Below, in pieces: positions 1 through 10,734 of a stretch of 64,000 bases of DNA. The notes under the pieces were generated by a model. That model had not been told where the DNA came from. It searched no databases and saw nothing but the letters and a program-made list of their open reading frames with translations. The DNA comes from Eutreptiella sp. 'Long Island Sound 2002' (Eukaryota; Euglenozoa; Euglenophyceae; Eutreptiales; Eutreptiaceae). The DNA lies in NCBI GenBank assembly GCA_964036045.1, contig OZ038382.1:43106090-43170089 (forward strand). Direction: 5' to 3'. Every line of letters begins with the position of its first letter. Within the stretch, counting starts at the first letter, position 1. The translations under genes were made by a program, and so were the position numbers.

Positions 1-282
1 TGCAAAAAAGTTTCATTTTGGTACGCCACATTTATTGGATTTTCAGGTTGCTGCGTGGTGGTTGGCTAGGCTGTACGCGTGCTTTCGTAAAGTGGCACCT
101 TTCGCCCTACCCGTTGAAGTTTTCGCTCTGGTCCACTGCCACCACACACCCACACTGCCATTGCACCCCCCGCCACCCCCGCGCGCGCGCGCTCGCTCGC
201 CTCGTCTCGTCAAGCCAAGGCATGGCTGGCTTGGCTTGGCATGGTATGGTATGGCTTGGTGTGAGAGCCAGGTGCTTTCATA
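1..282 (+). repeat. Truncated satellite unit at left window edge
   Basis: These are the last 282 bases of a unit, corresponding to unit positions 137-418. It begins inside the TTTTTGCAAAAA palindrome and runs through the GC tract and pentamer tract to the next ATG at 283. The cut is made by the window, not by a biological boundary, because the sequence joins the array without change. Confidence 0.95.
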
Positions 283-741
283 ATGAAGTGTGGTGATACT
301 TGCCGACACAATATCTCAAAATTGAATTCGGGACTTTCTGTCAAGTTATTGCAGCTCCCCCTTCAGCGTTCCGGGAAGGCATTGGAAGAAAATTTAGAAG
401 GGGCATGTTCCATATTTTTGCAAAAAAGTTTCATTTTGGTACGCCACATTTATTGGATTTTCAGGTTGCTGCGTGGTGGTTGGCTAGGCTGTACGCGTGC
501 TTTCGTAAAGTGGCACCTTTCGCCCTACCCGTTGAAGTTTTCGCTCTGGTCCACTGCCACCACACACCCACACTGCCATTGCACCCCCCGCCACCCCCCC
601 GCGCGCGCGCTCGCTCGCCTCGTCTCGTCAAGCCAAGGCATGGCTGGCTTGGCTTGGCATGGTATGGTATGGCTTGGTGTGAGAGCCAGGTGCTTTCATA
701 ATGAAGTGTGGTGATACTTGCCGACACAATATCTCAAAATT

Positions 742-747
742 GAATTC
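742..747. other. EcoRI site once per monomer
   Basis: GAATTC lies at unit positions 42-47 in nearly all units, so EcoRI should release a 418-bp ladder from the array. Eight units carry T-to-C at unit position 45 and lose the site (21645, 24153, 25825, 27079, 30423, 55085, 55921, 63860). The unit at 35395 loses it through a different change (GAAATCC). These units would give fragments spanning two monomers. Confidence 0.9.
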
Positions 748-832
748 GGGACTTTCTGTCAAGTTATTGCAGCTCCCCCTTCAGCGTTCCGGGAAGGCAT
801 TAGAAGAAAATTTAGAAGGGGCATGTTCCATA

Positions 833-844
833 TTTTTGCAAAAA
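833..844. repeat. TTTTTGCAAAAA palindrome in an A/T tract
   Basis: This is a perfect 12-bp palindrome at unit positions 133-144, immediately followed by one more A and a T-rich stretch. A- and T-tracts of this length stiffen or bend DNA and are common in satellite monomers. Spaced at 418 bp they could help phase nucleosomes, which is inference. The tract is nearly invariant; exceptions include A-to-G changes at 25502 and 45153, T-to-A at 46820 and T-to-C at 3347. Confidence 0.75.
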
Positions 845-968
845 AGTTTCATTTTGGTACGCCACATTTATTGGATTTTCAGGTTGCTGCGTGGTGGTTG
901 GCTAGGCTGTACGCGTGCTTTCGTAAAGTGGCACCTTTCGCCCTACCCGTTGAAGTTTTCGCTCTGGT

Positions 969-1046
969 CCACTGCCACCACACACCCACACTGCCATTGC
1001 ACCCCCCGCCACCCCCGCGCGCGCGCGCTCGCTCGCCTCGTCTCGT
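969..1046 (+). repeat. CA/C-rich block with C5(GC)6 and CTCG steps
   Basis: This is the most biased part of the monomer. It has a CA-rich stretch, a C6 run, a C5 run leading straight into six GC dinucleotides, then TCGC/CTCG steps. The alternating CG stretch is of the kind known to adopt Z-DNA under supercoiling, and it holds 6 of the 23 CpGs of the unit, with four more in the CTCG steps. It is also the main site of length change: C5(GC)5, C7(GC)5, C7(GC)6 and C8(GC)5 forms occur. All low-complexity proline, arginine and glycine runs seen in conceptual translations come from here. Confidence 0.85.
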
Positions 1047-1074
1047 CAAGCCAAGGCATGGCTGGCTTGGCTTG
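1047..1074. repeat. Inverted repeat, 9-bp arms, 10-nt spacer
   Basis: CAAGCCAAG and CTTGGCTTG are exact reverse complements separated by GCATGGCTGG (unit positions 347-374). A G-C pair after one T-G mismatch could extend the stem outward. It repeats in almost every unit, so any transcript of the array would carry a regular hairpin series. It is not followed by a T-run, so it is not an intrinsic terminator. A cruciform or hairpin role is inference. The unit at 2791 has a 2-bp insertion in the right arm (about 3161-3166). Confidence 0.7.
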
Positions 1075-1098
1075 GCATGGTATGGTATGGCTTGGTGT
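1055..1098 (+). repeat. Degenerate GGYWT pentamer tract inside the monomer
   Basis: The 44 bases parse into nine consecutive steps: GGCAT, GGCT, GGCTT, GGCTT, GGCAT, GGTAT, GGTAT, GGCTT and GGTGT. One step is four bases long. This is an old microsatellite now frozen in the monomer and carried along in every copy. It explains the W-L-G and M-V-W patterns in conceptual translations. It overlaps the right arm of the inverted repeat. Confidence 0.8.
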
Positions 1099-2790
1099 GA
1101 GAGCCAGGTGCTTTCATAATGAAGTGTGGTGATACTTGCCGACACAATATCTCAAAATTGAATTCGGGACTTTCTGTCAAGTTATTGCAGCTCCCCCTTC
1201 AGCGTTCCGGGAAGGCATTAGAAGAAAATTTAGAAGGGGCATGTTCCATATTTTTGCAAAAAAGTTTCATTTTGGTACGCCACATTTATTGGATTTTCAG
1301 GTTGCTGCGTGGTGGTTGGCTAGGCTGTACGCGTGCTTTCGTAAAGTGGCACCTTTCGCCCTACCCGTTGAAGTTTTCGCTCTGGTCCACTGCCACCACA
1401 CACCCACACTGCCATTGCACCCCCCGCCACCCCCGCGCGCGCGCGCTCGCTCGCCTCGTCTCGTCAAGCCAAGGCATGGCTGGCTTGGCTTGGCATGGTA
1501 TGGTATGGCTTGGTGTGAGAGCCAGGTGCTTTCATAATGAAGTGTGGTGATACTTGCCGACACAATATCTCAAAATTGAATTCGGGACTTTCTGTCAAGT
1601 TATTGCAGCTCCCCCTTCAGCGTTCCGGGAAGGCATTAGAAGAAAATTTAGAAGGGGCATGTTCCATATTTTTGCAAAAAAGTTTCATTTTGGTACGCCA
1701 CATTTATTGGATTTTCAGGTTGCTGCGTGGTGGTTGGCTAGGCTGTACGCGTGCTTTTGTAAAGTGGCACCTTTCGCCCTACCCGTTGAAGTTTTCGCTC
1801 TGGTCCACTGCCACCACACACCCACACTGCCATTGCACCCCCCGCCACCCCCGCGCGCGCGCGCTCGCTCGCCTCGTCTCGTCAAGCCAAGGCATGGCTG
1901 GCTTGGCTTGGCATGGTATGGTATGGCTTGGTGTGAGAGCCAGGTGCTTTCATAATGAAGTGTGGTGATACTTGCCGACACAATATCTCAAAATTGAATT
2001 CGGGACTTTCTGTCAAGTTATTGCAGCTCCCCCTTCAGCGTTCCGGGAAGGCATTAGAAGAAAATTTAGAAGGGGCATGTTCCATATTTTTGCAAAAAAG
2101 TTTCATTTTGGTACGCCACATTTATTGGATTTTCAGGTTGCTGCGTGGTGGTTGGCTAGGCTGTACGCGTGCTTTCGTAAAGTGGCACCTTTCGCCCTAC
2201 CCGTTGAAGTTTTCGCTCTGGTCCACTGCCACCACACACCCACACTGCCATTGCACCCCCCGCCACCCCCGCGCGCGCGCGCTCGCTCGCCTCGTCTCGT
2301 CAAGCCAAGGCATGGCTGGCTTGGCTTGGCATGGTATGGTATGGCTTGGTGTGAGAGCTAGGTGCTTTCATAATGAAGTGTGGTGATACTTGCCGACACA
2401 ATATCTCAAAATTGAATTCGGGACTTTCTGTCAAGTTATTGCAGCTCCCCCTCCAGCGTTCCGGGAAGGCATTAGAAGAAAATTTAGAAGGGGCATGTTC
2501 CATATTTTTGCAAAAAAGTTTCATTTTGGTACGCCACATTTATTGGATTTTCAGGTTGCTGCGTGGTGGTTGGCTAGGCTGTACGCGTGCTTTCGTAAAG
2601 TGGCACCTTTCGCCCTACCCGTTGAAGTTTTCGCTCTGGTCCACTGCCACCACACACCCACACTGCCATTGCACCCCCCGCCACCCCCGCGCGCGCGCGC
2701 TCGCTCGCCTCGTCTCGTCAAGCCAAGGCATGGCTGGCTTGGCTTGGCATGGTATGGTATGGCTTGGTGTGAGAGCCAGGTGCTTTCATA

Positions 2791-3210
2791 ATGAAGTGTG
2801 GTGATACTTGCCGACACAATATCTCAAAATTGAATTCGGGACTTTCTGTCAAGTTATTGCAGCTCCCCCTTCAGCGTTCCGGGAAGGCATTAGAAGAAAA
2901 TTTAGAAGGGGCATGTTCCATATTTTTGCAAAAAAGTTTCATTTTGGTACGCCACATTTATTGGATTTTCAGGTTGCTGCGTGGTGGTTGGCTAGGCTGT
3001 ACGCGTGCTTTCGTAAAGTGGCACCTTTCGCCCTACCCGTTGAAGTTTTCGCTCTGGTCCACTGCCACCACACACCCACACTGCCATTGCACCCCCCGCC
3101 ACCCCCGCGCGCGCGCGCTCGCTCGCCTCGTCTCGTCAAGCCAAGGCATGGCTGGCTTGGCTGTTGGCATGGTATGGTATGGCTTGGTGTGAGAGCCAGG
3201 TGCTTTCATA
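2791..3210 (+). repeat. 420-bp length-variant unit
   Basis: A 2-bp insertion in the pentamer tract (GGCTGTTGG in place of GGCTTGG, about 3161-3166) lengthens this unit to 420 bp. It is the only length change located in the pentamer tract and is private to this unit. Confidence 0.9.
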
Positions 3211-4882
3211 ATGAAGTGTGGTGATACTTGCCGACACAATATCTCAAAATTGAATTCGGGACTTTCTGTCAAGTTATTGCAGCTCCCCCTTCAGCGTTCC
3301 GGGAAGGCATTAGAAGAAAATTTAGAAGGGGCATGTTCCATATTTTCGCAAAAAAGTTTCATTTTGGTACGCCACATTTATTGGATTTTCAGGTTGCTGC
3401 GTGGTGGTTGGCTAGGCTGTACGCGTGCTTTCGTAAAGTGGCACCTTTCGCCCTACCCGTTGAAGTTTTCGCTCTGGTCCACTGCCACCACACACCCACA
3501 CTGCCATTGCACCCCCCGCCACCCCCGCGCGCGCGCGCTCGCTCGCCTCGTCTCGTCAAGCCAAGGCATGGCTGGCTTGGCTTGGCATGGTATGGTATGG
3601 CTTGGTGTGAGAGCCAGGTGCTTTCATAATGAAGTGTGGTGATACTTGCCGACACAATATCTCAAAATTGAATTCGGGACTTTCTGTCAAGTTATTGCAG
3701 CTCCCCCTTCAGCGTTCCGGGAAGGCATTAGAAGAAAATTTAGAAGGGGCATGTTCCATATTTTTGCAAAAAAGTTTCATTTTGGTACGCCACATTTATT
3801 GGATTTTCAGGTTGCTGCGTGGTGGTTGGCTAGGCTGTACGCGTGCTTTCGTAAAGTGGCACCTTTCGCCCTACCCGTTGAAGTTTTCGCTCTGGTCCAC
3901 TGCCACCACACACCCACACTGCCATTGCACCCCCCGCCACCCCCGCGCGCGCGCGCTCGCTCGCCTCGTCTCGTCAAGCCAAGGCATGGCTGGCTTGGCT
4001 TGGCATCGTATGGTATGGCTTGGTGTGAGAGCCAGGTGCTTTCATAATGAAGTGTGGTGATACTTGCCGACACAATATCTCAAAATTGAATTCGGGACTT
4101 TCTGTCAAGTTATTGCAGCTCCCCCTTCAGCGTTCCGGGAAGGCATTAGAAGAAAATTTAGAAGGGGCATGTTCCATATTTTTGCAAAAAAGTTTCATTT
4201 TGGTACGCCACATTTATTGGATTTTCAGGTTGCTGCGTGGTGGTTGGCTAGGCTGTACGCGTGCTTTCGTAAAGTGGCACCTTTCGCCCTACCCGTTGAA
4301 GTTTTCGCTCTGGTCCACTGCCACCACACACCCACACTGCCATTGCACCCCCCGCCACCCCCGCGCGCGCGCGCTCGCTCGCCTCGTCTCGTCAAGCCAA
4401 GGCATGGCTGGCTTGGCTTGGCATGGTATGGTATGGCTTGGTGTGAGAGCCAGGTGCTTTCATAATGAAGTGTGGTGATACTTGCCGACACAATATCTCA
4501 AAATTGAATTCGGGACTTTCTGTCAAGTTATTGCAGCTCCCCCTTCAGCGTTCCGGGAAGGCATTAGAAGAAAATTTAGAAGGGGCATGTTCCATATTTT
4601 TGCAAAAAAGTTTCATTTTGGTACGCCACATTTATTGGATTTTCAGGTTGCTGCGTGGTGGTTGGCTAGGCTGTACGCGTGCTTTCGTAAAGTGGCACCT
4701 TTCGCCCTACCCGTTGAAGTTTTCGCTCTGGTCCACTGCCACCACACACCCACACTGCCATTGCACCCCCCGCCACCCCCGCGCGCGCGCGCTCGCTCGC
4801 CTCGTCTCGTCAAGCCAAGGCATGGCTGGCTTGGCTTGGCATGGTATGGTATGGCTTGGTGTGAGAGCCAGGTGCTTTCATA

Positions 4883-7390
4883 ATGAAGTGTGGTGATACT
4901 TGCCGACACAATATCTCAAAATTGAATTCGGGACTTTCTGTCAAGTTATTGCAGCTCCCCCTTCAGCGTTCCGGGAAGGCATTAGAAGAAAATTTAGAAG
5001 GGGCATGTTCCATATTTTTGCAAAAAAGTTTCATTTTGGTACGCCACATTTATTGGATTTTCAGGTTGCTGCGTGGTGGTTGGCTAGGCTGTACGCGTGC
5101 TTTCGTAAAGTGGCACCTTTCGCCCTACCCGTTGAGGTTTTCGCTCTGGTCCACTGCCACCACACACCCACACTGCCATTGCACCCCCCGCCACCCCCGC
5201 GCGCGCGCGCTCGCTCGCCTCGTCTCGTCAAGCCAAGGCATGGCTGGCTTGGCTTGGCATGGTATGGTATGGCTTGGTGTGAGAGCCAGGTGCTTTCATA
5301 ATGAAGTGTGGTGATACTTGCCGACACAATATCTCAAAATTGAATTCGGGACTTTCTGTCAAGTTATTGCAGCTCCCCCTTCAGCGTTCCGGGAAGGCAT
5401 TAGAAGAAAATTTAGAAGGGGCATGTTCCATATTTTTGCAAAAAAGTTTCATTTTGGTACGCCACATTTATTGGATTTTCAGGTTGCTGCGTGGTGTTTG
5501 GCTAGGCTGTACGCGTGCTTTCGTAAAGTGGCACCTTTCGCCCTACCCGTTGAAGTTTTCGCTCTGGTCCACTGCCACCACACACCCACACTGCCATTGC
5601 ACCCCCCGCCACCCCCGCGCGCGCGCGCTCGCTCGCCTCGTCTCGTCAAGCCAAGGCATGGCTGGCTTGGCTTGGCATGGTATGGTATGGCTTGGTGTGA
5701 GAGCCAGGTGCTTTCATAATGAAGTGTGGTGATACTTGCCGACACAATATCTCAAAATTGAATTCGGGACTTTCTGTCAAGTTACTGCAGCTCCCCCTTC
5801 AGCGTTCCGGGAAGGCATTAGAAGAAAATTTAGAAGGGGCATGTTCCATATTTTTGCAAAAAAGTTTCATTTTGGTACGCCACATTTATTGGATTTTCAG
5901 GTTGCTGCGTGGTGGTTGGCTAGGCTGTACGCGTGCTTTCGTAAAGTGGCACCTTTCGCCCTACCCGTTGAAGTTTTCGCTCTGGTCCACTGCCACCACA
6001 CACCCACACTGCCATTGCACCCCCCGCCACCCCCCCGCGCGCGCGCTCGCTCGCCTCGTCTCGTCAAGCCAAGGCATGGCTGGCTTGGCTTGGCATGGTA
6101 TGGTATGGCTTGGTGTGAGAGCCAGGTGCTTTCATAATGAAGTGTGGTGATACTTGCCGACACAATATCTCAAAATTGAATTCGGGACTTTCTGTCAAGT
6201 TATTGCAGCTCCCCCTTCAGCGTTCCGGGAAGGCATTAGAAGAAAATTTAGAAGGGGCATGTTCCATATTTTTGCAAAAAAGTTTCATTTTGGTACGCCA
6301 CATTTATTGGATTTTCAGGTTGCTGCGTGGTGGTTGGCTAGGCTGTACGCGTGCTTTCGTAAAGTGGCACCTTTCGCCCTACCCGTTGAAGTTTTCGCTC
6401 TGGTCCACTGCCACCACACACCCACACTGCCATTGCACCCCCCGCCACCCCCGCGCGCGCGCGCTCGCTCGCCTCGTCTCGTCAAGCCAAGGCATGGCTG
6501 GCTTGGCTTGGCATGGTATGGTATGGCTTGGTGTGAGAGCCAGGTGCTTTCATAATGAAGTGTGGTGATACTTGCCGACACAATATCTCAAAATTGAATT
6601 CGGGACTTTCTGTCAAGTTATTGCAGCTCCCCCTTCAGCGTTCCGGGAAGGCATTAGAAGAAAATTTAGAAGGGGCATGTTCCGTATTTTTGCAAAAAAG
6701 TTTCATTTTGGTACGCCACATTTATTGGATTTTCAGGTTGCTGCGTGGTGGTTGGCTAGGCTGTACGCGTGCTTTCGTAACGTGGCACCTTTCGCCCTAC
6801 CCGTTGAAGTTTTCGCTCTGGTCCACTGCCACCACACACCCACACTGCCATTGCACCCCCCGCCACCCCCGCGCGCGCGCGCTCGCTCGCCTCGTCTCGT
6901 CAAGCCAAGGCATGGCTGGCTTGGCTTGGCATGGTATGGTATGGCTTGGTGTGAGAGCCAGGTGCTTTCATAATGAAGTGTGGTGATACTTGCCGACACA
7001 ATATCTCAAAATTGAATTCGGGACTTTCTGTCAAGTTATTGCAGCTCCCCCTTCAGCGTTCCGGGAAGGCATTAGAAGAAAATTTAGAAGGGGCATGTTC
7101 CATATTTTTGCAAAAAAGTTTCATTTTGGTACGCCACATTTATTGGATTTTCAGGTTGCTGCGTGGTGGTTGGCTAGGCTGTACGCGTGCTTTCGTAAAG
7201 TGGCACCTTTCGCCCTACCCGTTGAAGTTTTCGCTCTGGTCCACTGCCACCACACACCCACACTGCCATTGCACCCCCCGCCACCCCCGCGCGCGCGCGC
7301 TCGCTCGCCTCGTCTCGTCAAGCCAAGGCATGGCTGGCTTGGCTTGGCATGGTATGGTATGGCTTGGTGTGAGAGCCAGGTGCTTTCATA
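4883..7390 (+). repeat. Six-unit (2508 bp) block, copy 1
   Basis: Six units carry a distinctive run of variants: A-to-G at 5136, G-to-T at 5497, T-to-C at 5785 (creating a PstI site CTGCAG), a C7(GC)5 tract near 6032, A-to-G at 6684 and A-to-C at 6781. The last unit (6973) is consensus. The same variants recur exactly 2508 bp downstream, with no private difference noticed between the copies, so this is half of a recent tandem duplication of six monomers. Confidence 0.9.
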
Positions 7391-9898
7391 ATGAAGTGTG
7401 GTGATACTTGCCGACACAATATCTCAAAATTGAATTCGGGACTTTCTGTCAAGTTATTGCAGCTCCCCCTTCAGCGTTCCGGGAAGGCATTAGAAGAAAA
7501 TTTAGAAGGGGCATGTTCCATATTTTTGCAAAAAAGTTTCATTTTGGTACGCCACATTTATTGGATTTTCAGGTTGCTGCGTGGTGGTTGGCTAGGCTGT
7601 ACGCGTGCTTTCGTAAAGTGGCACCTTTCGCCCTACCCGTTGAGGTTTTCGCTCTGGTCCACTGCCACCACACACCCACACTGCCATTGCACCCCCCGCC
7701 ACCCCCGCGCGCGCGCGCTCGCTCGCCTCGTCTCGTCAAGCCAAGGCATGGCTGGCTTGGCTTGGCATGGTATGGTATGGCTTGGTGTGAGAGCCAGGTG
7801 CTTTCATAATGAAGTGTGGTGATACTTGCCGACACAATATCTCAAAATTGAATTCGGGACTTTCTGTCAAGTTATTGCAGCTCCCCCTTCAGCGTTCCGG
7901 GAAGGCATTAGAAGAAAATTTAGAAGGGGCATGTTCCATATTTTTGCAAAAAAGTTTCATTTTGGTACGCCACATTTATTGGATTTTCAGGTTGCTGCGT
8001 GGTGTTTGGCTAGGCTGTACGCGTGCTTTCGTAAAGTGGCACCTTTCGCCCTACCCGTTGAAGTTTTCGCTCTGGTCCACTGCCACCACACACCCACACT
8101 GCCATTGCACCCCCCGCCACCCCCGCGCGCGCGCGCTCGCTCGCCTCGTCTCGTCAAGCCAAGGCATGGCTGGCTTGGCTTGGCATGGTATGGTATGGCT
8201 TGGTGTGAGAGCCAGGTGCTTTCATAATGAAGTGTGGTGATACTTGCCGACACAATATCTCAAAATTGAATTCGGGACTTTCTGTCAAGTTACTGCAGCT
8301 CCCCCTTCAGCGTTCCGGGAAGGCATTAGAAGAAAATTTAGAAGGGGCATGTTCCATATTTTTGCAAAAAAGTTTCATTTTGGTACGCCACATTTATTGG
8401 ATTTTCAGGTTGCTGCGTGGTGGTTGGCTAGGCTGTACGCGTGCTTTCGTAAAGTGGCACCTTTCGCCCTACCCGTTGAAGTTTTCGCTCTGGTCCACTG
8501 CCACCACACACCCACACTGCCATTGCACCCCCCGCCACCCCCCCGCGCGCGCGCTCGCTCGCCTCGTCTCGTCAAGCCAAGGCATGGCTGGCTTGGCTTG
8601 GCATGGTATGGTATGGCTTGGTGTGAGAGCCAGGTGCTTTCATAATGAAGTGTGGTGATACTTGCCGACACAATATCTCAAAATTGAATTCGGGACTTTC
8701 TGTCAAGTTATTGCAGCTCCCCCTTCAGCGTTCCGGGAAGGCATTAGAAGAAAATTTAGAAGGGGCATGTTCCATATTTTTGCAAAAAAGTTTCATTTTG
8801 GTACGCCACATTTATTGGATTTTCAGGTTGCTGCGTGGTGGTTGGCTAGGCTGTACGCGTGCTTTCGTAAAGTGGCACCTTTCGCCCTACCCGTTGAAGT
8901 TTTCGCTCTGGTCCACTGCCACCACACACCCACACTGCCATTGCACCCCCCGCCACCCCCGCGCGCGCGCGCTCGCTCGCCTCGTCTCGTCAAGCCAAGG
9001 CATGGCTGGCTTGGCTTGGCATGGTATGGTATGGCTTGGTGTGAGAGCCAGGTGCTTTCATAATGAAGTGTGGTGATACTTGCCGACACAATATCTCAAA
9101 ATTGAATTCGGGACTTTCTGTCAAGTTATTGCAGCTCCCCCTTCAGCGTTCCGGGAAGGCATTAGAAGAAAATTTAGAAGGGGCATGTTCCGTATTTTTG
9201 CAAAAAAGTTTCATTTTGGTACGCCACATTTATTGGATTTTCAGGTTGCTGCGTGGTGGTTGGCTAGGCTGTACGCGTGCTTTCGTAACGTGGCACCTTT
9301 CGCCCTACCCGTTGAAGTTTTCGCTCTGGTCCACTGCCACCACACACCCACACTGCCATTGCACCCCCCGCCACCCCCGCGCGCGCGCGCTCGCTCGCCT
9401 CGTCTCGTCAAGCCAAGGCATGGCTGGCTTGGCTTGGCATGGTATGGTATGGCTTGGTGTGAGAGCCAGGTGCTTTCATAATGAAGTGTGGTGATACTTG
9501 CCGACACAATATCTCAAAATTGAATTCGGGACTTTCTGTCAAGTTATTGCAGCTCCCCCTTCAGCGTTCCGGGAAGGCATTAGAAGAAAATTTAGAAGGG
9601 GCATGTTCCATATTTTTGCAAAAAAGTTTCATTTTGGTACGCCACATTTATTGGATTTTCAGGTTGCTGCGTGGTGGTTGGCTAGGCTGTACGCGTGCTT
9701 TCGTAAAGTGGCACCTTTCGCCCTACCCGTTGAAGTTTTCGCTCTGGTCCACTGCCACCACACACCCACACTGCCATTGCACCCCCCGCCACCCCCGCGC
9801 GCGCGCGCTCGCTCGCCTCGTCTCGTCAAGCCAAGGCATGGCTGGCTTGGCTTGGCATGGTATGGTATGGCTTGGTGTGAGAGCCAGGTGCTTTCATA
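7391..9898 (+). repeat. Six-unit (2508 bp) block, copy 2
   Basis: This block repeats the variant run of 4883-7390 at a constant +2508 offset: 7644, 8005, 8293 (PstI), C7(GC)5 near 8540, 9192 and 9289. The last unit (9481) is consensus. The two blocks abut, as expected from one unequal exchange or replication-based duplication of six units. Confidence 0.9.
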
Positions 9899-10316
9899 AT
9901 GAAGTGTGGTGATACTTGCCGACAAAATATCTCAAAATTGAATTCGGGACTTTCTGTCAAGTTATTGCAGCTCCCCCTTCAGCGTTCCGGGAAGGCATTA
10001 GAAGAAAATTTAGAAGGGGCATGTTCCATATTTTTGCAAAAAAGTTTCATTTTGGTACGCCACATTTATTGGATTTTCAGGTTGCTGCGTGGTGGTTGGC
10101 TAGGTTGTACGCGTGCTTTCGTAAAGTGGCACCTTTCGCCCTACCCGTTGAAGTTTTCGCTCTGGTCCACTGCCACCACACACCCACACTGCCATTGCAC
10201 CCCCCGCCACCCCCGCGCGCGCGCGCTCGCTCGCCTCGTCTCGTCAAGCCAAGGCATGGCTGGCTTGGCTTGGCATGGTATGGTATGGCTTGGTGTGAGA
10301 GCCAGGTGCTTTCATA

Positions 10317-10734
10317 ATGAAGTGTGGTGATACTTGCCGACACAATATCTCAAAATTGAATTCGGGACTTTCTGTCAAGTTATTGCAGCTCCCCCTTCGG
10401 CGTTCCGGGAAGGCATTAGGCGACAATTTAGAAGGGGCATGTTCCATATTTTTGCAAAAAAGTTTCATTTTGGTACGCCACATTTATTGGATTTTCAGGT
10501 TGCTGCGTGGTGGTTGGCTAGGCTGTACGCGTGCTTTCGTAAAGTGGCACCTTTCGCCCTACCCGTTGAAGTTTTCGCTCTGGTCCACTGCCACCACACA
10601 CCCACACTGCCATTGCACCCCCCGCCACCCCCGCGCGCGCGCGCTCGCTCGCCTCGTCTCGTCAAGCCAAGGCATGGCTGGCTTGGCTTGGCATGGTATG
10701 GTATGGCTTGGTGTGAGAGCCAGGTGCTTTCATA
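10317..10734 (+). repeat. Unit with a short mutation cluster
   Basis: Four substitutions occur within 26 bp: A-to-G at 10399, A-to-G at 10420, A-to-C at 10421 and A-to-C at 10424. The rest of the unit is consensus. The combination is not seen elsewhere in the window. Confidence 0.85.

Larger units (their letters stand above)
701..1118 (+). repeat. Reference monomer of the 418-bp satellite
   Basis: This unit is given as the typical monomer because it matches the majority base at every site I checked. The first 188 bases are AT-leaning (75 of 188 G or C) and the remaining 230 are GC-leaning (142 of 230). Landmarks in order are an EcoRI site (742-747), an A/T palindrome (833-844), an MluI site ACGCGT (911-916), a CA- and C-rich block ending in C5(GC)6 (1012-1028), four CTCG-type steps, an inverted repeat (1047-1074) and a GGYWT pentamer tract (1055-1098). 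The phase of the unit is arbitrary. The length is not a multiple of three, which argues against coding use. Confidence 0.95.

Noticed and set aside
800-830. Telomere-like TTTAGAAGGGG
   Set aside because: It occurs once per unit, is not itself tandem and does not match TTTAGGG or TTAGGG, so it gives no evidence of telomeric origin.
890-910. Pol III A-box-like TGGCTAGGCTG, as in a tRNA-derived element
   Set aside because: It has one mismatch at a key A, no B box follows at a suitable distance, and there is no tRNA fold or terminating T-run.
936-952. CENP-B-box-like sequence (TTTCGCCCTACCCGTTG)
   Set aside because: It matches 7 of the 9 essential bases of NTTCGNNNNANNCGGGN but lacks two of the three final G residues. 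About one such 7-of-9 match is expected by chance in 418 bp on two strands, so it is not evidence for CENP-B binding.
974-1020. G-quadruplex on the minus strand of the C-rich block
   Set aside because: The standard unit gives only three runs of three or more G within a reasonable span, with a 14-nt loop before the last. C7 variants come closer to a canonical motif, but support is weak without an assay.
701-1132. A 143-residue forward reading frame starting MKCGDTCRHN, present in most units, with a second 133-residue forward frame and an 88-residue reverse frame
   Set aside because: All frames are fixed by the satellite consensus and overlap each other on both strands. Unit length is 1 modulo 3, so each frame dies just past one unit. 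Length changes and stops (for example TTTATAAGG at 34671, 41362 and 43871) are tolerated. Residue runs mirror the CA, GC and pentamer tracts. No promoter or known domain is seen.
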